Positions 46,456-58,774 of a DNA stretch of 64,000 bases are shown here, one piece after another. Both the position numbers and the translations under genes were made by a program. The stretch lies in NCBI RefSeq assembly GCF_027595985.1, contig NC_073311.1:29725892-29789891 (forward strand). The letters run 5' to 3'. Numbering within the stretch: position 1 is the stretch's first letter; every line of letters begins with the position of its first letter. A model generated the notes under the pieces. That model was not told where the DNA came from. It was given only the letters and a program-made list of their open reading frames with translations, and made no database searches. This stretch comes from Sorex araneus (Eukaryota; Chordata; Mammalia; Eulipotyphla; Soricidae).

Positions 46456-47022
46456 TAAATCAGAAAACAGTGCTATGTGGGACTGGTGGGACACTTGCAT
46501 CCATTGTGGAATGCACAGGTGCCTGTGCAGGTATTACTATCCTAACCCTCTCAAGATTTCCCCAGGTGACCAAGGGGGATAGAACAGGAAAGTAGCAGCA
46601 ATCTTCTCTGAAGGCTACTTCTCTCACGCCCATTTTCACTGCAATCATTTTCATCAGTTGGCTAGATAGCAAGGAATTAGAAGACCTGCAACATAATTTT
46701 GGGCTCACTTCTCCCATCAACAATTATAGGAGTCAGCAGCTTCTTTCTTAGACCTTACTCTATGCTTGGGCACAGAGAAATAAGCTTTCCTTGATCCCAA
46801 ATTTGACTGAGTTCACCTCTAGAAAACTCATTTATTCGAAAATTACCAAATCATTATTAGAAAAGTAATTACTTATATTGGTCTTCTATATGTTTAAAGT
46901 TTGAAGACTATGATTGGAAATTTTGTCATTCTAGGTAAATTCTTAATGAAATATTATATATAATATGTGATATAAATTACATAGATATAATTACAAAAAT
47001 ATAATATAATGAAACATATATT
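46456..47022. other. Unannotated stretch
   Basis: The reverse 87-codon frame at 46460-46723 lacks splice or homology support. Confidence 0.45.
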
Positions 47023-47190
47023 GGAGCCAAGTCAATAGTGCAGCTGCTAGGGCAAATTGCCTTGCACATGGCCAAGCTGGATTTCATCACCAGCATCCCA
47101 TATGGTGCTCCAAGCTCACTCATACTGATCCCTAAGAACAGATATAGGAGTAACCCCTAAGTATTGTTAGCTTGACCCAACCTTATTCCC
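47023..47190 (+). mobile_element. Diverged type-1 SINE
   Basis: AGTCAATAGTGCAGCTGCTAG head, CCCATATGGTGCTCC body and AGGAGTAACCCCTAAGTATT end. Confidence 0.72.
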
Positions 47191-47812
47191 CTAAATATCC
47201 AAAATAGGTTATTCTAAATAAATGGAAAAGAAATTCAAATAGTCATCTAATGGTTCTAAAATCAGCCTAAACAAAATTAAGGTAGCCTCAAATTTGAAAA
47301 CAACTGACCACCTAGGTTTGGGCCGTTGAGAAGGCAAAGTTTCCCTTACTTTGTCCTTCCCTAGCAGCCTGTAAAAGAACCATAACATGTAGGCTAAAGC
47401 CCTTTTACCTCGGACAACTAGCCCACAAGGGAATGATTACCAGGGCCCACCAGCTTGCCACCTGTCCTTTCTAAAACTCAACCTCCTGTTTCTTTTCTTC
47501 TTTATACAGGAGAGATGCTCTATCTTCAAACCTGCTGCTTTGTTGTTAATAGAGATCTTTCACAACTAACATCTTTTAATTGATTTCCCCCCCTCCAGTA
47601 GCTATAGAACCAGACCTCCAGTGAAAGAATCTCTTCTTTTTCTCTAAGTATCCATGCTTCTGGAATTATTAATGCCTTAAAAAGCTTACCAAAACTTTGG
47701 GTTATTAATTTGCTGTTTTTTTCTTTTCACAAATTATTTTATCTAATATTGCTTTTTTTAATAAAATGTTCTTTCTTATCTTCCAATGAAGTACATCTTC
47801 AGATAGTTTTTG

Positions 47813-47815
<3 letters not shown>
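47191..47815. other. Possible LTR-like stretch, then AT-rich sequence
   Basis: About 47310-47580 has the composition and TTAATAGAGATCTTTCACAAC end of an LTR, but AATAAA is absent and no border was found. Confidence 0.3.
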
Positions 47816-47843
<28 letters not shown>

Positions 47844-48015
47844 ATTGTAGAGGCCAGAGAGAGAGTAAAGTGGGTAGGGCACTTGCTCTACATGTGGTCA
47901 ATCTGGGTTCGATATCTACCATCCCATATGGTACCCTAAGTACCCAAGAGTACTTCCTAAGTACCAACCCAACAGTAACTCCTGAGCAATGGTGTGTAGC
48001 CCCCAAAATAAAACC
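47816..48015 (+). mobile_element. Poly(T) run and type-1 SINE
   Basis: A 27-nt T run (47814-47840) precedes a forward type-1 SINE (GAGGCCAGAGAGAGAGTAAAG, B box GGGTTCGATATC, CCCATATGGTACCCTAAG). The T run may be the tail of a lost reverse element. Confidence 0.78.
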
Positions 48016-48899
48016 ACAGGATTTTTTTCAGTTGCCAATTAAAAGACATTGTTCAGCAACTGAGCAGAATAATAAACAAATCTGTATCTCCTTTTACAAA
48101 ACATCAAAGTACATTTCTTTTGGAACTCTTCTAACATACTCATTACCAAATTGTAACCCTGAAACTTCATCAAATTTGTTTACACTTTATCTGTCATCAC
48201 CCCTCCGGGTACAGATTAAAATTTAGGTAAAGAAAGAAAATGAAGGGTTTTTTCTGTAAAGAATATTGCAAAACAGAGATAAAAGACACAATTTTACTCC
48301 TCAATCTGTGCAATCGAACTTAGATTACAACTAGAGAATGATTTTAATTGTCAAACTTTTAAATTTTATTAAATGTTTGTGGCAATGCACTGAATGAATT
48401 GCAGACCTATACAAATACACAGGCAGCTGTTTGTAATTTGCATTTTTATCGGTTTTGAAAGAGCACAATGTACTTCCTGCATCTTATTTTCAGAATTTGC
48501 ATTTTATCATCTTTGGCTATCCAGTATATAGTATGGAGTACTTGAATATCTCATTCTTCGAATTTTCATTTTTGATTGTAAATCAGATGATGTCTGGCAC
48601 TTTTCTGTTTCTCATTTTCTCGTCTCTCAACCACCAGGTTTACTTGCTTCCATTTCTTCTTGGCTCTAATAATAAAACACATGAAATATTCCAATTATTT
48701 TTGACATTCATCAAAGCCTAGCATTTTGAACTTCATTTGCTAATTACTTCCCAGAAATCTAAAAGCAAAACAAAACCATGCTCATGAGTGTAACTTATAA
48801 ACTTTTTAAAAGCCATTTAAGCTAATTCCACTATTATTTGACATTTACTGTATGTCTTAAATTTGGATAGCTGGATAAAATTGAACAGAAATCATAATT
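48016..48899. other. Unannotated stretch
   Basis: No feature recognised. Confidence 0.5.
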
Positions 48900-49035
48900 T
48901 AGGGGCCAGAGTGATAGTACAAGGGGTAAGGCACCTTGCCTTGCATACAGTTGGTCCAATTCTGGTACCACATATGTCCCCCTGAGTCCCATCAGAAGTA
49001 ATCCCTGAGCACCTCCAGGTGCCTCTCTTCCCCCA
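48900..49035 (+). mobile_element. Diverged type-1 SINE, 3' deleted
   Basis: GGGGCCAGAGTGATAGTACA head and CCACATATGTCCCCCTGAG body. The end is shortened. Confidence 0.8.
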
Positions 49036-49375
49036 AAAGCAGAAATTGTCCTATATAGAAGGCTGTACATGACTTCCTCCAGCCCAAGGGGGTAACATTT
49101 CAGGCTATGGAGATGGGCATCTCCAATCCATACCGATATATTGCTATCAGAAAGGATATAGTCTCAAGGAAACTCTAGGAATAACAACAACATCTTTAAT
49201 TACTTTCAGCTTTCTAGATCCCCACAGACCTCCTTTTCTTATCCTATTTTCATTATCTTCATTATCTAACAGCATTTTCCACAAAGTCCTCTTGGCCATT
49301 TACATGTCTGTGGCCTTGGCTCCCAGATAGTCCCTAGATACTAAACTTGTGACAGCTTGTGTTTTATGCTCTCTG

Positions 49376-49410
<35 letters not shown>

Positions 49411-49780
49411 TACTTTCTCCACCTGTTCCCTGGAAATAATCGCATCCTTCCCTGTTCTCTAGCAGAAAGTACAGCAGAAGAACTACACGATAATGTTTTC
49501 TCTCTTTAGGCACTGACGAGACCAATTAAAAGCCCAGGAAAATAAGGAAACAGCATTTTTTGTTATAGCACTATTTAATTTCTTGTATCTCACTATTCTG
49601 TTGGATGTAAAGAATTATTTAGTTCTTGGCACAAAAACGGTCCAATTAAGTAGTTTCTTCATTATTTTCTACTTGTATTTCACAGTCAGGTTTGAAGTTC
49701 TTTATCAGGGCTTTTCCCCTTTCCTTACCTCCCCTTTGCTAATATCAATTTCAAATATTTTTTTTGTAGTTTGGATCTCA
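49036..49780. other. Unique sequence with a (TCTCTG)n/(TC)n tract
   Basis: The microsatellite is at 49369-49410. Nothing else is recognised. Confidence 0.5.
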
Positions 49781-50340
49781 TGCTTTTATTTATTTTTATT
49801 TTTTATTTATTTATTTATTTTATTGAATCACCATGTGGAAAGTTACAAAGCTTTCAGGCTTAAGTCTCAGTTACATAATGCTCGAACACCCATCCCTTCA
49901 TCAGTGCACATATTCCACCACCAAGAACCACAGTAAACCCCCCACTCCCCCACCTTCCTAGCCCCCCACCCCGCCTGTGTAGCTGATAAATTTCACTTTA
50001 CTTTCTCTTTACTTTGATTACATTCAAACAAAAAACTCACTATCAAATATTTTTAATGGGGCAGCAAGAAGAGGTTGCTGCTGTGCTAGGAGCAATCTTG
50101 AGTCTTAGTAAGGTCATGCTCATGCAGCGGTTGAATTGTGGCGCAGGTTAGAGTCTATGCTTTCTCCAACTTCATTGTCAGTCTAACCAATCAGGGGTTC
50201 TTGGCAAAATGGAGATTTTAAATCAGCAAGTCTGATTAAGGTGAAGATTTTACATTTCTAACATGGCCCTAGATGATACATTTGCCTGTGACCCTTATCC
50301 TAGTAGAGACGCTTTGACTGGAGGTGATATAATGTAATTT
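49781..50340 (-). mobile_element. L1-B-tailed element, minus strand
   Basis: Reverse L1-B tail (ATTGAATCACCATGTGG, C-rich tract, GATAAATTTCACTTTAC, AAAAAACTCACTATC). The upstream 290 bp (50040-50330) does not match L1-B at 44895 well, so this may be a divergent L1-B or another composite like 7603-9398. No TSD found. Confidence 0.7.
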
Positions 50341-50369
50341 TAAAAATTTCATTTGTTTATTATTTTTTA

Positions 50370-50608
50370 ATCAGTTGTGATAGCACAGTGGTTGGGGGTT
50401 CAACTTTCACACGGCCGACCCGAGTTCGATTCCTCCGCCCCACTTGGAGAGCCCGGCAAGCTACCGAGAGTATCGAGCCCACATGGCAGAGCCTGGCAAG
50501 CTACCTGTGCGTATTGGATATGTCAAAAATAGTAACAACAAGGCTCTCAATGAGAGACGTTACTGGTGCCCACTTAAACAAATCGGAGCAATGGGATGAC
50601 AGTGACAA
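50370..50608 (+). mobile_element. Type-2 SINE, with TSD
   Basis: Complete forward copy ending GGGATGACAGTGACAA, without poly(A). The 13-bp TSD TTATTATTTTTTA is at 50357-50369 and 50609-50621. Confidence 0.92.
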
Positions 50609-50610
50609 TT

Positions 50611-50825
50611 ATTATTTTTTACTGATCGCCATGAGCTACATTTACAAAACTTTCATGTTTGAGTTTCAGTCATATGAACACCCATCTCTCCACCAGTGTA
50701 CATTTTCCACCACCTATGTCCCGAGTATCCCTCCTCCCCCAACCCTGTCCCATTCCTCCCCCTGCCTCTATAGCAGACAATTTCCCTCTTACTCTCTCTC
50801 TCTACTTGTGGGCATTATGATATCA
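50611..50825 (-). mobile_element. L1-A 3' end, minus strand
   Basis: GATCGCCATGAGCTACATTT ... ACCAGTGTACATTTTCC ... GTGGGCATTATGATATC, a reverse L1-A 3' UTR. Its T-rich tail hosts the type-2 SINE on the left. Confidence 0.87.
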
Positions 50826-50876
50826 TGGAATTTCTAATCCAAACCCAGGCAGAGCAATCTGTTGAAATGCAGTTGA

Positions 50877-51175
50877 TAAGAAAATGATGGCTGGAGGAAT
50901 CAATCGAGATGGGAGATGTGTTGAAAGTAGATAATGGAACAGACATGATGACCTCTCAGTGTTGGTGTTGCAAGCCATAATGCCCAAAAGTAGAGAGAGA
51001 GTATGGTGAATATTGAGAGAGGCAAGAGGAGGGTGGGAAAAGGATGGTATACCAGAGATATTGGTGGTGGGAATGTGCACTCGTGGAGGGAATGGGTGTT
51101 TAATCACTGTGTGATTGTAACCCAAACATGAAAGCTTGTAACTATCTCACGGTGACTCAATAAAATTTAAATGAA
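50877..51175 (+). mobile_element. L1-A 3' end, plus strand
   Basis: AAGAAAATGATGGCTGGAGG to GTGACTCAATAAAATTTAAA. With the reverse copy 50 bp to the left it forms an outward-tailed inverted L1 pair. Confidence 0.9.
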
Positions 51176-51700
51176 TTATTTAATTAATTAAATAATTAAA
51201 TATTTTTTTTTAAAAAAGAAACGCAATTGAGTGCTCACCTCTATTACGGCCCAACTACAGAAGAAACTTTCTGCTGCTATCCTCCTTTCAGTCCTGCTTA
51301 GGAGACCTCAAAGTCACTGGTCCTTTCTTCCAGGAACTCACTTGGAACTCACAGAGTATGTGAACTTGAAAATCTCTAGCAATGCTTTCTAACCTCCCCT
51401 GATAGATATGCTGTGCCCTCCCTGTACGCATTGAATTCTGTGGTGCATTGAGAGGCACCACAGAATTCCCTCCAGCTTTCCCCCTTAGGTTGCATCTGGG
51501 AGTTCAAAGTAAAGTCCTTCTTATTATAAACTTGTAGGAATATTCTAGCATGAAATTTATGTCCCTTGAGTCTTACGTAGATAAGGGGACTAAATAAGTG
51601 CTCCTGTCTGTTATCTGCTTGCTAACGTCCTTTTCCATACCTTCTCCTTTGCAATCTTCAAAATGAGCATGTTTCTCAACAGGTCAATTTATTCATCCAT
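51176..51700. other. Unique sequence with a short perfect hairpin
   Basis: Arms GAATTCTGTGGTGC (51433-51446) and GCACCACAGAATTC (51455-51468) flank an 8-nt loop. Nothing else recognised. Confidence 0.6.
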
Positions 51701-51711
51701 AGTCCCATAAT

Positions 51712-52406
51712 GCAGAGTCTCTTGCCCCTGTGCCTGGCTGTCTTCACTGAGGCCCCTCGGAGGGGGTGGGTTGAGTTTCCCTCCCTGCCTCAATCAGAGC
51801 CCCAGTAACCTGAGGAACCCAGGAACCTTTGGAACCCAGCTACAGTCATGCTCAAGGTCACTCTCCACAGGCTCGGATGAGCCTCAATACATGAATAAAC
51901 CAGCAGAGGAACCCAGGTGTGCAGGACCCAGGGCTGAGATCTCCAAGCCTGCTTGGGTCGGGACTGGGCCTCCTCCACCCAGATCCCCCAATTTTCCAGG
52001 AGTTTGGCAGACACACCCACAAACTGCCCCTGGTGCTTATAATCCCATCAATGACCAAGATCCAGAGACTATAAAACAAAGATCCCGGAATCACGCGGCC
52101 GCATTTGCAGCTGCACGACCTCTTATAGCCTAGTTCTCCCTCTCGGAGAAACTGGCAAGGTACTAAGAGCATCCAGCCCACATGGCAGAGCCTGACAAGC
52201 TCTCCGTGGCATATTCAGTATGCCAAATACAGTAACAATGATGGGTCTCATTCCTCTAACCCTGAAAGAGCCTCCAATGTGGCACCGCTGAGAACAAAGA
52301 GAGGCTGTTAAAATCTCCGGGCTAGGACGAATGAAGACATTACTAACTCCTGCTCGAGAAAATTGATGATCAATGGGATGACAGTGATATAGTGATTCAG
52401 TGATAC
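51712..52406 (+). repeat. Long composite SINE-like repeat, copy 3, with TSD
   Basis: The longest copy. It has about 110 bp (around 51925-52035) missing from copies 1 and 2 and an end most like the type-2 SINE (ATCAATGGGATGACAGTGAT). The 11-bp TSD AGTCCCATAAT is at 51701-51711 and 52407-52417, which shows retroposition. No poly(A) tail. Confidence 0.88.
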
Positions 52407-52417
52407 AGTCCCATAAT

Positions 52418-53282
52418 TCATCCCGTTTCCTGAACCATACATGGAGGGGGCCATAGTTCATGCTCTGAAGTAACCCTTCATTCTCCTCCCAATATTTCTA
52501 TAATTCATATTTAACTATGTTATTTAGATGGTAGGGAAAATGGTCTTGTAGCTATATGAGGAGTCACTGGGACCAGAGCTGAGTAAGGATCATATCCTTT
52601 ACCATTTCAAATAGTGCCCCATTCAGAAAGACAGGGAGAAAGGGGTATTTTAATAATTTCAAGTCCTTTTTCAGAACTTTAATTGACTTCACTTTTTGAC
52701 TCCAACTTAAGTGCAACCGCACATAACATTCCACACAAATTTAAGAGAAAACATAGGTTGAAAATTTTCCAGTCAGATTCCATCTTTTCTCTAACCACCA
52801 GGACTCCTAGGTAAAAATTAAAATAGTTTGACTGAACAATTCAGTGACTAGGATAAAAAGAGATCAACATGGCAGTGGTGACCACAATCATATAAACGAG
52901 CCTGTCTGGAGATTCTTGCCCACCACTCATGAACTTAAGAACTTACAGAAAATGGACGTAATAATTAATTATAAAAAAATTATAACAAATGACAAACTCA
53001 AATTACTTCTTTGCTTTACTTCACTACATTCTGACTCTCAGACAGAGACCTGGGTCCTGATTCCTATTCTTGAATTAAAAAATAATCATTATTCTTCAGC
53101 CAACATCATCAATTAAATAATAATTGCAACAGAGTTCTCCTGCTGTGCAATGTAAATCAGGGAGGTATGGAGGAAAGATAAACAATGAACTCCAGTACAT
53201 AAAGACATATACATGTCTTGTCTGTGGAATAAGCCACAGTTGAAATCAAATAGGTTTAAGAAAATATTGCTTTAGAAAAATT
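52418..53282. other. Unannotated stretch
   Basis: No feature recognised. The 90-codon frame at 52844-53116 has no support. Confidence 0.45.
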
Positions 53283-53295
53283 TCAGCTACTTATT

Positions 53296-54980
53296 GTTTT
53301 TTAAATTTTATTGAATCACTGTGAGATAGTTACAATTTTCATGTTTGGGTTACAATCACACAATGATCAAACACCCATCCCTCCACCAGTGCACATTCCC
53401 TAACACCAATATCCCTGGTATAGACCCCTTTTCCCAACCTCCTCCTGTCTCTATGGCAGACAATATTCCCCATGCTCTCTTTCTACTTTTGGGCATATGG
53501 TTTGCAATGCAGATACTGAGAGATCATCATGTTTGGTCCATTATCTACTTTCAGCACACATCTCCCATCCCGACAGAATCCTCCAAACATCATTTTCTTA
53601 GTGATTCCTTCTCTATTTCAGCTGCCTTCTCCCCTCTGCTCATGAGGCAGGCTTCCAGCTATGGAGCAATCTTTCTTGTCCTTGTATCTACTGTCCTTGG
53701 GTGTCAGCCTCAGGTGATGTTATTTTATACTCCACAAATGAGTGCAGTCCTTCTATGTCTGTCCCTCTCTTTCTGACTCATTTCACTTAGTATGATACTC
53801 TCCATGTCTATCCATTTATAAGCAAATTTCATGACTTCATCTCTCCTAACATCTGCATAGTATTCCATTGTGTAGATGTACCAAAGTTTCTTTAAGCAGT
53901 CTTCTGTTCTAGGGCACTTAGGTTGTTTCCAGATTTTTACATTGTGAACAGTGCTGCAGTGAACATATAGGTACAGATATCCTTTCTACTGCGCTTTTTC
54001 GCATCCTCAAGATATATTCCCAGAAGTGGTATTGCGGGGTCATAAGGAAACTCAATTTCTAGTTTTGAAGGACTGTCCCTATTGATTTCCAGAAAGACTG
54101 GACCAGTTGGTATTCCACCAACAGTGAAGGAGCGTCCCTTTTTCCCCACATCCATGCCAGCACTGGTTGCTTTTGTTCTTTTGAATGTGTGCCAGTCTCT
54201 GTGGTGTGAGATGTTATCTCATTGTTGTTTTGATTTGCATCTCCCTGATGACTAGTGATTGTAGCATTTTTTCGTGTGCCTTTTGGCCATCTGTATTTCC
54301 TTTTTGAGGAAACTTCTGTTCATTTCTTCTCCCCATTTTTTGATGGGGTTGGAAGATTTTTTCTTATACAATTCTACAAGTATCTTGTATATCCTGGATA
54401 TTAATCCCTTATCAGACAAGTATTGGGAAATATTCTTTCCCATTCTGTGGGTTCTTTCTGTGTTTTAATTACTGATTCTTTTGAAGTGTAGAAGCTTCTT
54501 AGTTTGATGTAGTCCCATTTGTTTATGTTTGCTTCCACTTGCTTGGTCAGTGCTGTTTTATCCTTAAAGATGCTTTTAGCTTCAATGTCATGGAGAGTTC
54601 TGCCTACAATTTTCTCTATGGAAACTTTATGGACTCATGTCTGATATTGAGGTATTTAATCTACTTTGATCTGACTTTTGTGCCTTGCATTAGACAGAGG
54701 TCAGAGTTGATTTTTTTACATGTATCTATCCAGTTTTCCCAGCACCACTTGTTTTGCTTGTTCCACTTCACATTTCTTGCTCCTTTGTCAAAGATTAAGA
54801 GGTCATATATTTTGGGGTCTATGACAGAATATTCAACTCTGTTCCATTGGTTTACAGGTCTGTTTCTCACCCAATATCACGCTATTTTAATTACTACTGC
54901 TTTGTAGTACAGTTTTAAGTTGGGGAAGGTGATGCCACCCATCTTGTTTTCCCAAGGAATGTTTTAGCTAATTTTGGGGG
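53296..54980 (-). mobile_element. L1-A, 1.7-kb 3' part with ORF2 C-terminal region
   Basis: The longest L1 copy here. On the minus strand it holds ORF2 from the region after the reverse transcriptase ([63 protein letters not shown]) to the stop, then the L1-A 3' UTR. Several stops and shifts break it. The TSD TCAGCTACTTATT / TCAGCTATTTATT (one mismatch) is at 53283-53295 and 54981-54993. Confidence 0.95.
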
Positions 54981-54993
54981 TCAGCTATTTATT

Positions 54994-55638
54994 TTTGAAA
55001 CTATTATTTAAAATTTTCTACTCCAGAAGTTTTTGTTGTTTTACTTTTTATTTTTTTGTCATTCTGGGGTGTTATGAATAAAGGCCTATGAATGCCATAA
55101 ATTCTGGTATATTGAATAAGGTAGTAAGTCCCCATGTGAAACGATCTGAAAAGGTCGATTTTAGAGAAGTAAACACAATCATCCTATCCTGCGTGGTTTT
55201 CCAAAACTCTGGAGCCAACCGCATGATATGCTAGGAGAAGATATCAAAGAGCTAAATATTACTTTATAAACAACACCAACAATAACAACAGACAGACAAC
55301 CTATCTTGAATCTGGGTAAAAACTCAGACTCACTAGGTAGTTAAGAATCAGACCATGGGCAAGTGCAAACAAGTTGTGTTGAGCTATGCCTGGACTCCAC
55401 CTTCTAGAAGGAGAGTATACCAGCAAGACAAAGATTGCACAGCCTCACCATTCCATTGCTTGCCAAGTCTTTCTCCAATCACAACTATGCTGACTGGAAA
55501 CCCCCTTGCATAACTCAGACTAGCCCACCCTTTTGTGACTGATTATTTCACACCAGAGACAAGTAGACCAGAACACAGTGTCTAAATGCTTTTTGGATCT
55601 GTGTTTTCCAGAATGAGCTTAGGGTCCTACAGTTCTAA
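54994..55638. other. Unannotated stretch
   Basis: No feature recognised. Confidence 0.5.
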
Positions 55639-55655
55639 AGAAATGTTTTTCCTTT

Positions 55656-55834
55656 GGGGCTGGAGAGATAGCACAGGGGGTAGGGCATTTGCCTTACACG
55701 TGGCCGACCCGGGTTCAATTCCCAGCATCACATATGGTCCCCCGAGCACCGCCAGGAGTAAGTCCTGAGTGCAGAGCCAGGAGTCACCCCTGTGCATCGC
55801 TGGGTGTGACCCAAAAAGCAAAAAAATAAAAAAT
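55656..55834 (+). mobile_element. Young type-1 SINE with TSD
   Basis: GGGGCTGGAGAGATAGCACA head, near-consensus body, A tail. The 17-bp TSD AGAAATG(T/C)TTTTCCTTT is at 55639-55655 and 55835-55851. Confidence 0.95.
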
Positions 55835-55862
55835 AGAAATGCTTTTCCTTTGCTGCAAATGC

Positions 55863-55933
55863 AACAGCAAACCTGTACCCTAAGTCTACAGCAACCTGTA
55901 CCCTAAGTCTACAGCAAACCTGTACCCTAAGAT
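55863..55933. repeat. Tandem repeat, about 23-24 bp x 3
   Basis: Three units of ACAGCAAACCTGTACCCTAAG (plus TCT) in a row, the middle one missing one A. Confidence 0.95.
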
Positions 55934-58285
55934 TATAGAGTGTCCAAAACCTTTCCAGACCTCAGAGCACAAGGAGAGATCATAGACACCTCTACCACCA
56001 TTAATTTGCTAGTCTAGTAACTTCATCTCAGGTCTCCTGCCATTAGATACCAGTTAATATTTTTCACAGAGTATGTGGGAGGGCTTTACATTTTATGTTA
56101 AGATAGTTTTATATATTTGCTTTGTAGCTCAACAAAGAATGCATTTTAACATATAGAAAATTACTATATAATGACATCTTAGCTTTGATACATGTATATT
56201 AAAATATGTAATAATTTGATAGTTTTAATACTTCAAATTATAGTGTTTCTAATAACATAAACAAAGGAAAAAGGACACAATAAAACAAAATCATATTAAA
56301 TGACTAAGTAGAGAAGACAACTCTGAGAGTTCCTACATTATCATTTAAACTATTAGTTTTAATGCTTAATTTCTAAATTGGGTTTTGGAGGGCTTACAAA
56401 CTTCTCCAAGCTTAAAATCTTTTCATCCTTTGAAAAAATCATTTTATTCCTTAAGATCACTAGTAAATATTTACCTGTATATATCTTTTCTGTTTTTGAA
56501 TATGTTTTTGAAAAAGGGATTCTTTTTCGCCAGGCTGAACCATTATAGGATGTTGAAATATATTTGTCTGAGAAAAAAAGAAAACTTGAATGAAATATTT
56601 TATATCTTTAAAACAATTCCATTAGTTTTGGAGAGTCGTGCACTTTCAGAGATGAAGTTATCCTAAGCAACTCACTTATGATTTCAAAGCTAGCTGAGGC
56701 ATAAGAGAGTCGAAGATCACATAAGTCATCAGGGAACAAGGTTGACTCTTTCCTTAACCGGGAGTCTGATTCCTTGAATAAGGATCACTTTCCCTGGGGC
56801 TAAGCTACTGACGAGTATAAAATCTGATGTGATCAAAATATTTTATTGTGCTGTTATTTACAGTGATTTTTTTATTCAACTCGACTGATATGGGTACAGC
56901 TTAGAACAAAAAATATCTAGGAGGTACAACCCATTTTTCCTTCCTGAAGAGATTTCCCAGGACAGTAGAAGCTGCTCTACCATAGTGAATTCACCCCCTC
57001 CTAGGAAACCAAAACATTTATATCCTGACACAATTTTTTGATGCCTACTTTCTTCTGACAGATCCAAACTTGAACTTACTCAATAGTGTTGTATTTTTGC
57101 TTTTAAGTTTCACATCTCAGCTACAATTTCTCAAAGCATGGCTGTCATTAATACTAAGAATTAATTTCTATTTTCTTTCCCCTATGTTCATGTTTACCTG
57201 AATTCTTCCAAAGCAACAGTGAGTATAATTGCTTCTACATTCCACAAATTTAGATACTAGCATCTTGCTGTTCTGGCACTTACTGCATCCACCACAGTCA
57301 CCAACTTACATTAATTAATAGTAAATTTAATAATGATAGTAATGTAAAAATGAGAAAGCCTCTTTCACCTAAGGATATCAGTATTTACACATACACATCC
57401 CAAAATCATTCTATACTGAGTATAAGCAAAGTAATTCAAATAAAGCCAACCTGATGTAAATTATAAAATAAAAGACTTAAAATTTTATTTTGTCAAAAAG
57501 TACACAGTAATCAGAGTTCTACCAGCCAGACTAAAACATAATGTATTTATATTTTAATTATATAAAATATAAATATATTATATATTTAAATATGTAAATT
57601 TTAAAATACAAAATATAAAAATATAAACACAAAATTATAAGAAATAAGTCTTTTGGTTAAGTTGCAAAAACTGAAACATAACTTTCAAAAGATCTGAGTT
57701 CATCTGAGAGCAAGAAAATGAGATTTAGTTCCCTCCTCCCCAGTTGCCTTGTATTTACTGACATACACTATGACTTTGCCTATTATATGATAAAATGATT
57801 TAGAAGCAATCCGCTCCTGGTGGGAGAGATGAGGAGTTTCCAGAAATATTGCCGTTAACCCCTACACTAACCCCTTCAGAAAGTAATCATGAAGGCCCAG
57901 AGAAAAGCCAAAGCAGGAGCCTGAAAGTGATAATTGAACAATGCAGTTAGTGGAACAAGAAAATGTCAGCCATTTGAAAACAACCCTCAAGAGTGAAATA
58001 AAGCTATCCGGTGGGAACAAAGAGCAGTGCCCTGAGGTACAACACCAGAAAGGTTCAATGCTGAGTCATCCGTACCCAACCTGAGTTTTCTTCCACATTT
58101 TTAAACCATGTGCTCTCGGACATGGAAAGGCTTCTGTCACCAGATTTCTAAGATGTTAGGACAATATTAACATGGGAAAAGGAGGAGGTTAGGAATGGAT
58201 AGCAATGAAGGTTAGCCGCATAATCAGGAAAGTCCACAGGGCTGCAAATAATCACAGACCGGAGTAAACTGTCTAAAAGCCTCAC
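55934..58285. other. Unique AT-rich sequence downstream of the recognised exons
   Basis: No SINE or L1 is seen. On the minus strand this is 3' of exon 58286-58489, so later exons or the 3' UTR may lie here. Two weak candidates (56876-57054 and 57862-57920) are described in the findings and rejections. An AT-only tract covers 57535-57640. Confidence 0.45.
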
Positions 58286-58489
58286 CTGGACAGAGGTTGA
58301 GTTTGGGTTCCTTGTTCACATCCACTTTGTTGTAGGACGCATTAATGGGCCTGCTTCGGGGAGGGGCATTCAGCGAGACAGTCCTAACAGCATCTCTCTG
58401 AACATGGATACAGGATGCATTCTCAGCATTTCTGTTTTTATTATTGCGATGATAGCTCATTTTATTTTTGGTATTTTGGGCCTGTGCTG
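58286..58489 (-). CDS. Coding exon 4 of the visible set, unidentified gene
   Basis: A 204-bp internal exon, the largest of the set, 285 bp downstream of the previous one. The acceptor reads TTCTTTTATAG before CAGCACAGG and the donor is TCCAG followed by GTGAGG, close to consensus. In phase 1 it encodes 68 residues, including KNKMSYHRNNKNRNAENASC, then RDAVRTVSLNAPPRSRP and ASYNKVDVNKEPKLNLCP. It is hydrophilic, Asn-rich and probably disordered. The good donor means at least one more exon should follow at lower coordinates. GC content is clearly higher than in the surrounding introns. Confidence 0.87.
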
Positions 58490-58774
58490 CTATAAAAGAA
58501 ATGGGGATAAGGTACAAAATTAGTTGCTTTGAAACAATTTTTTTTCAAAGCTGATTTTATATTATATATACATCACATTGCAAGTTTGAGAAATGTTTTT
58601 TTACAGTACCTTACAAGACAATGTAAGATGAAAGAACTATGTTTCCAGAAGTTGGGTTAACATCTGAATTAACATGTTGCACAAGAATAATGTTGTTCAA
58701 TTAGGACATATGGTTTTCTATTTGATATCTATCCAAATTACAATTCAGATGTATGAAATATCTCATCATTTTAC

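Noticed and set aside
47310-47580. Endogenous retrovirus LTR
   Set aside because: Composition is suggestive, but there is no AATAAA, no TG...CA borders and no TSD, so it is left as an unclassified stretch.
51771-52461. Overlapping frames of 107-120 codons
   Set aside because: They lie in the composite repeat copy 3, and the frames are not kept in copies 1 and 2.
57862-57920. Candidate terminal exon on the minus strand (acceptor TTATCACTTTCAG, 19 in-phase codons, then TAG)
   Set aside because: Too short to be significant, no poly(A) signal identified, and a competing candidate exists at 56876-57054.
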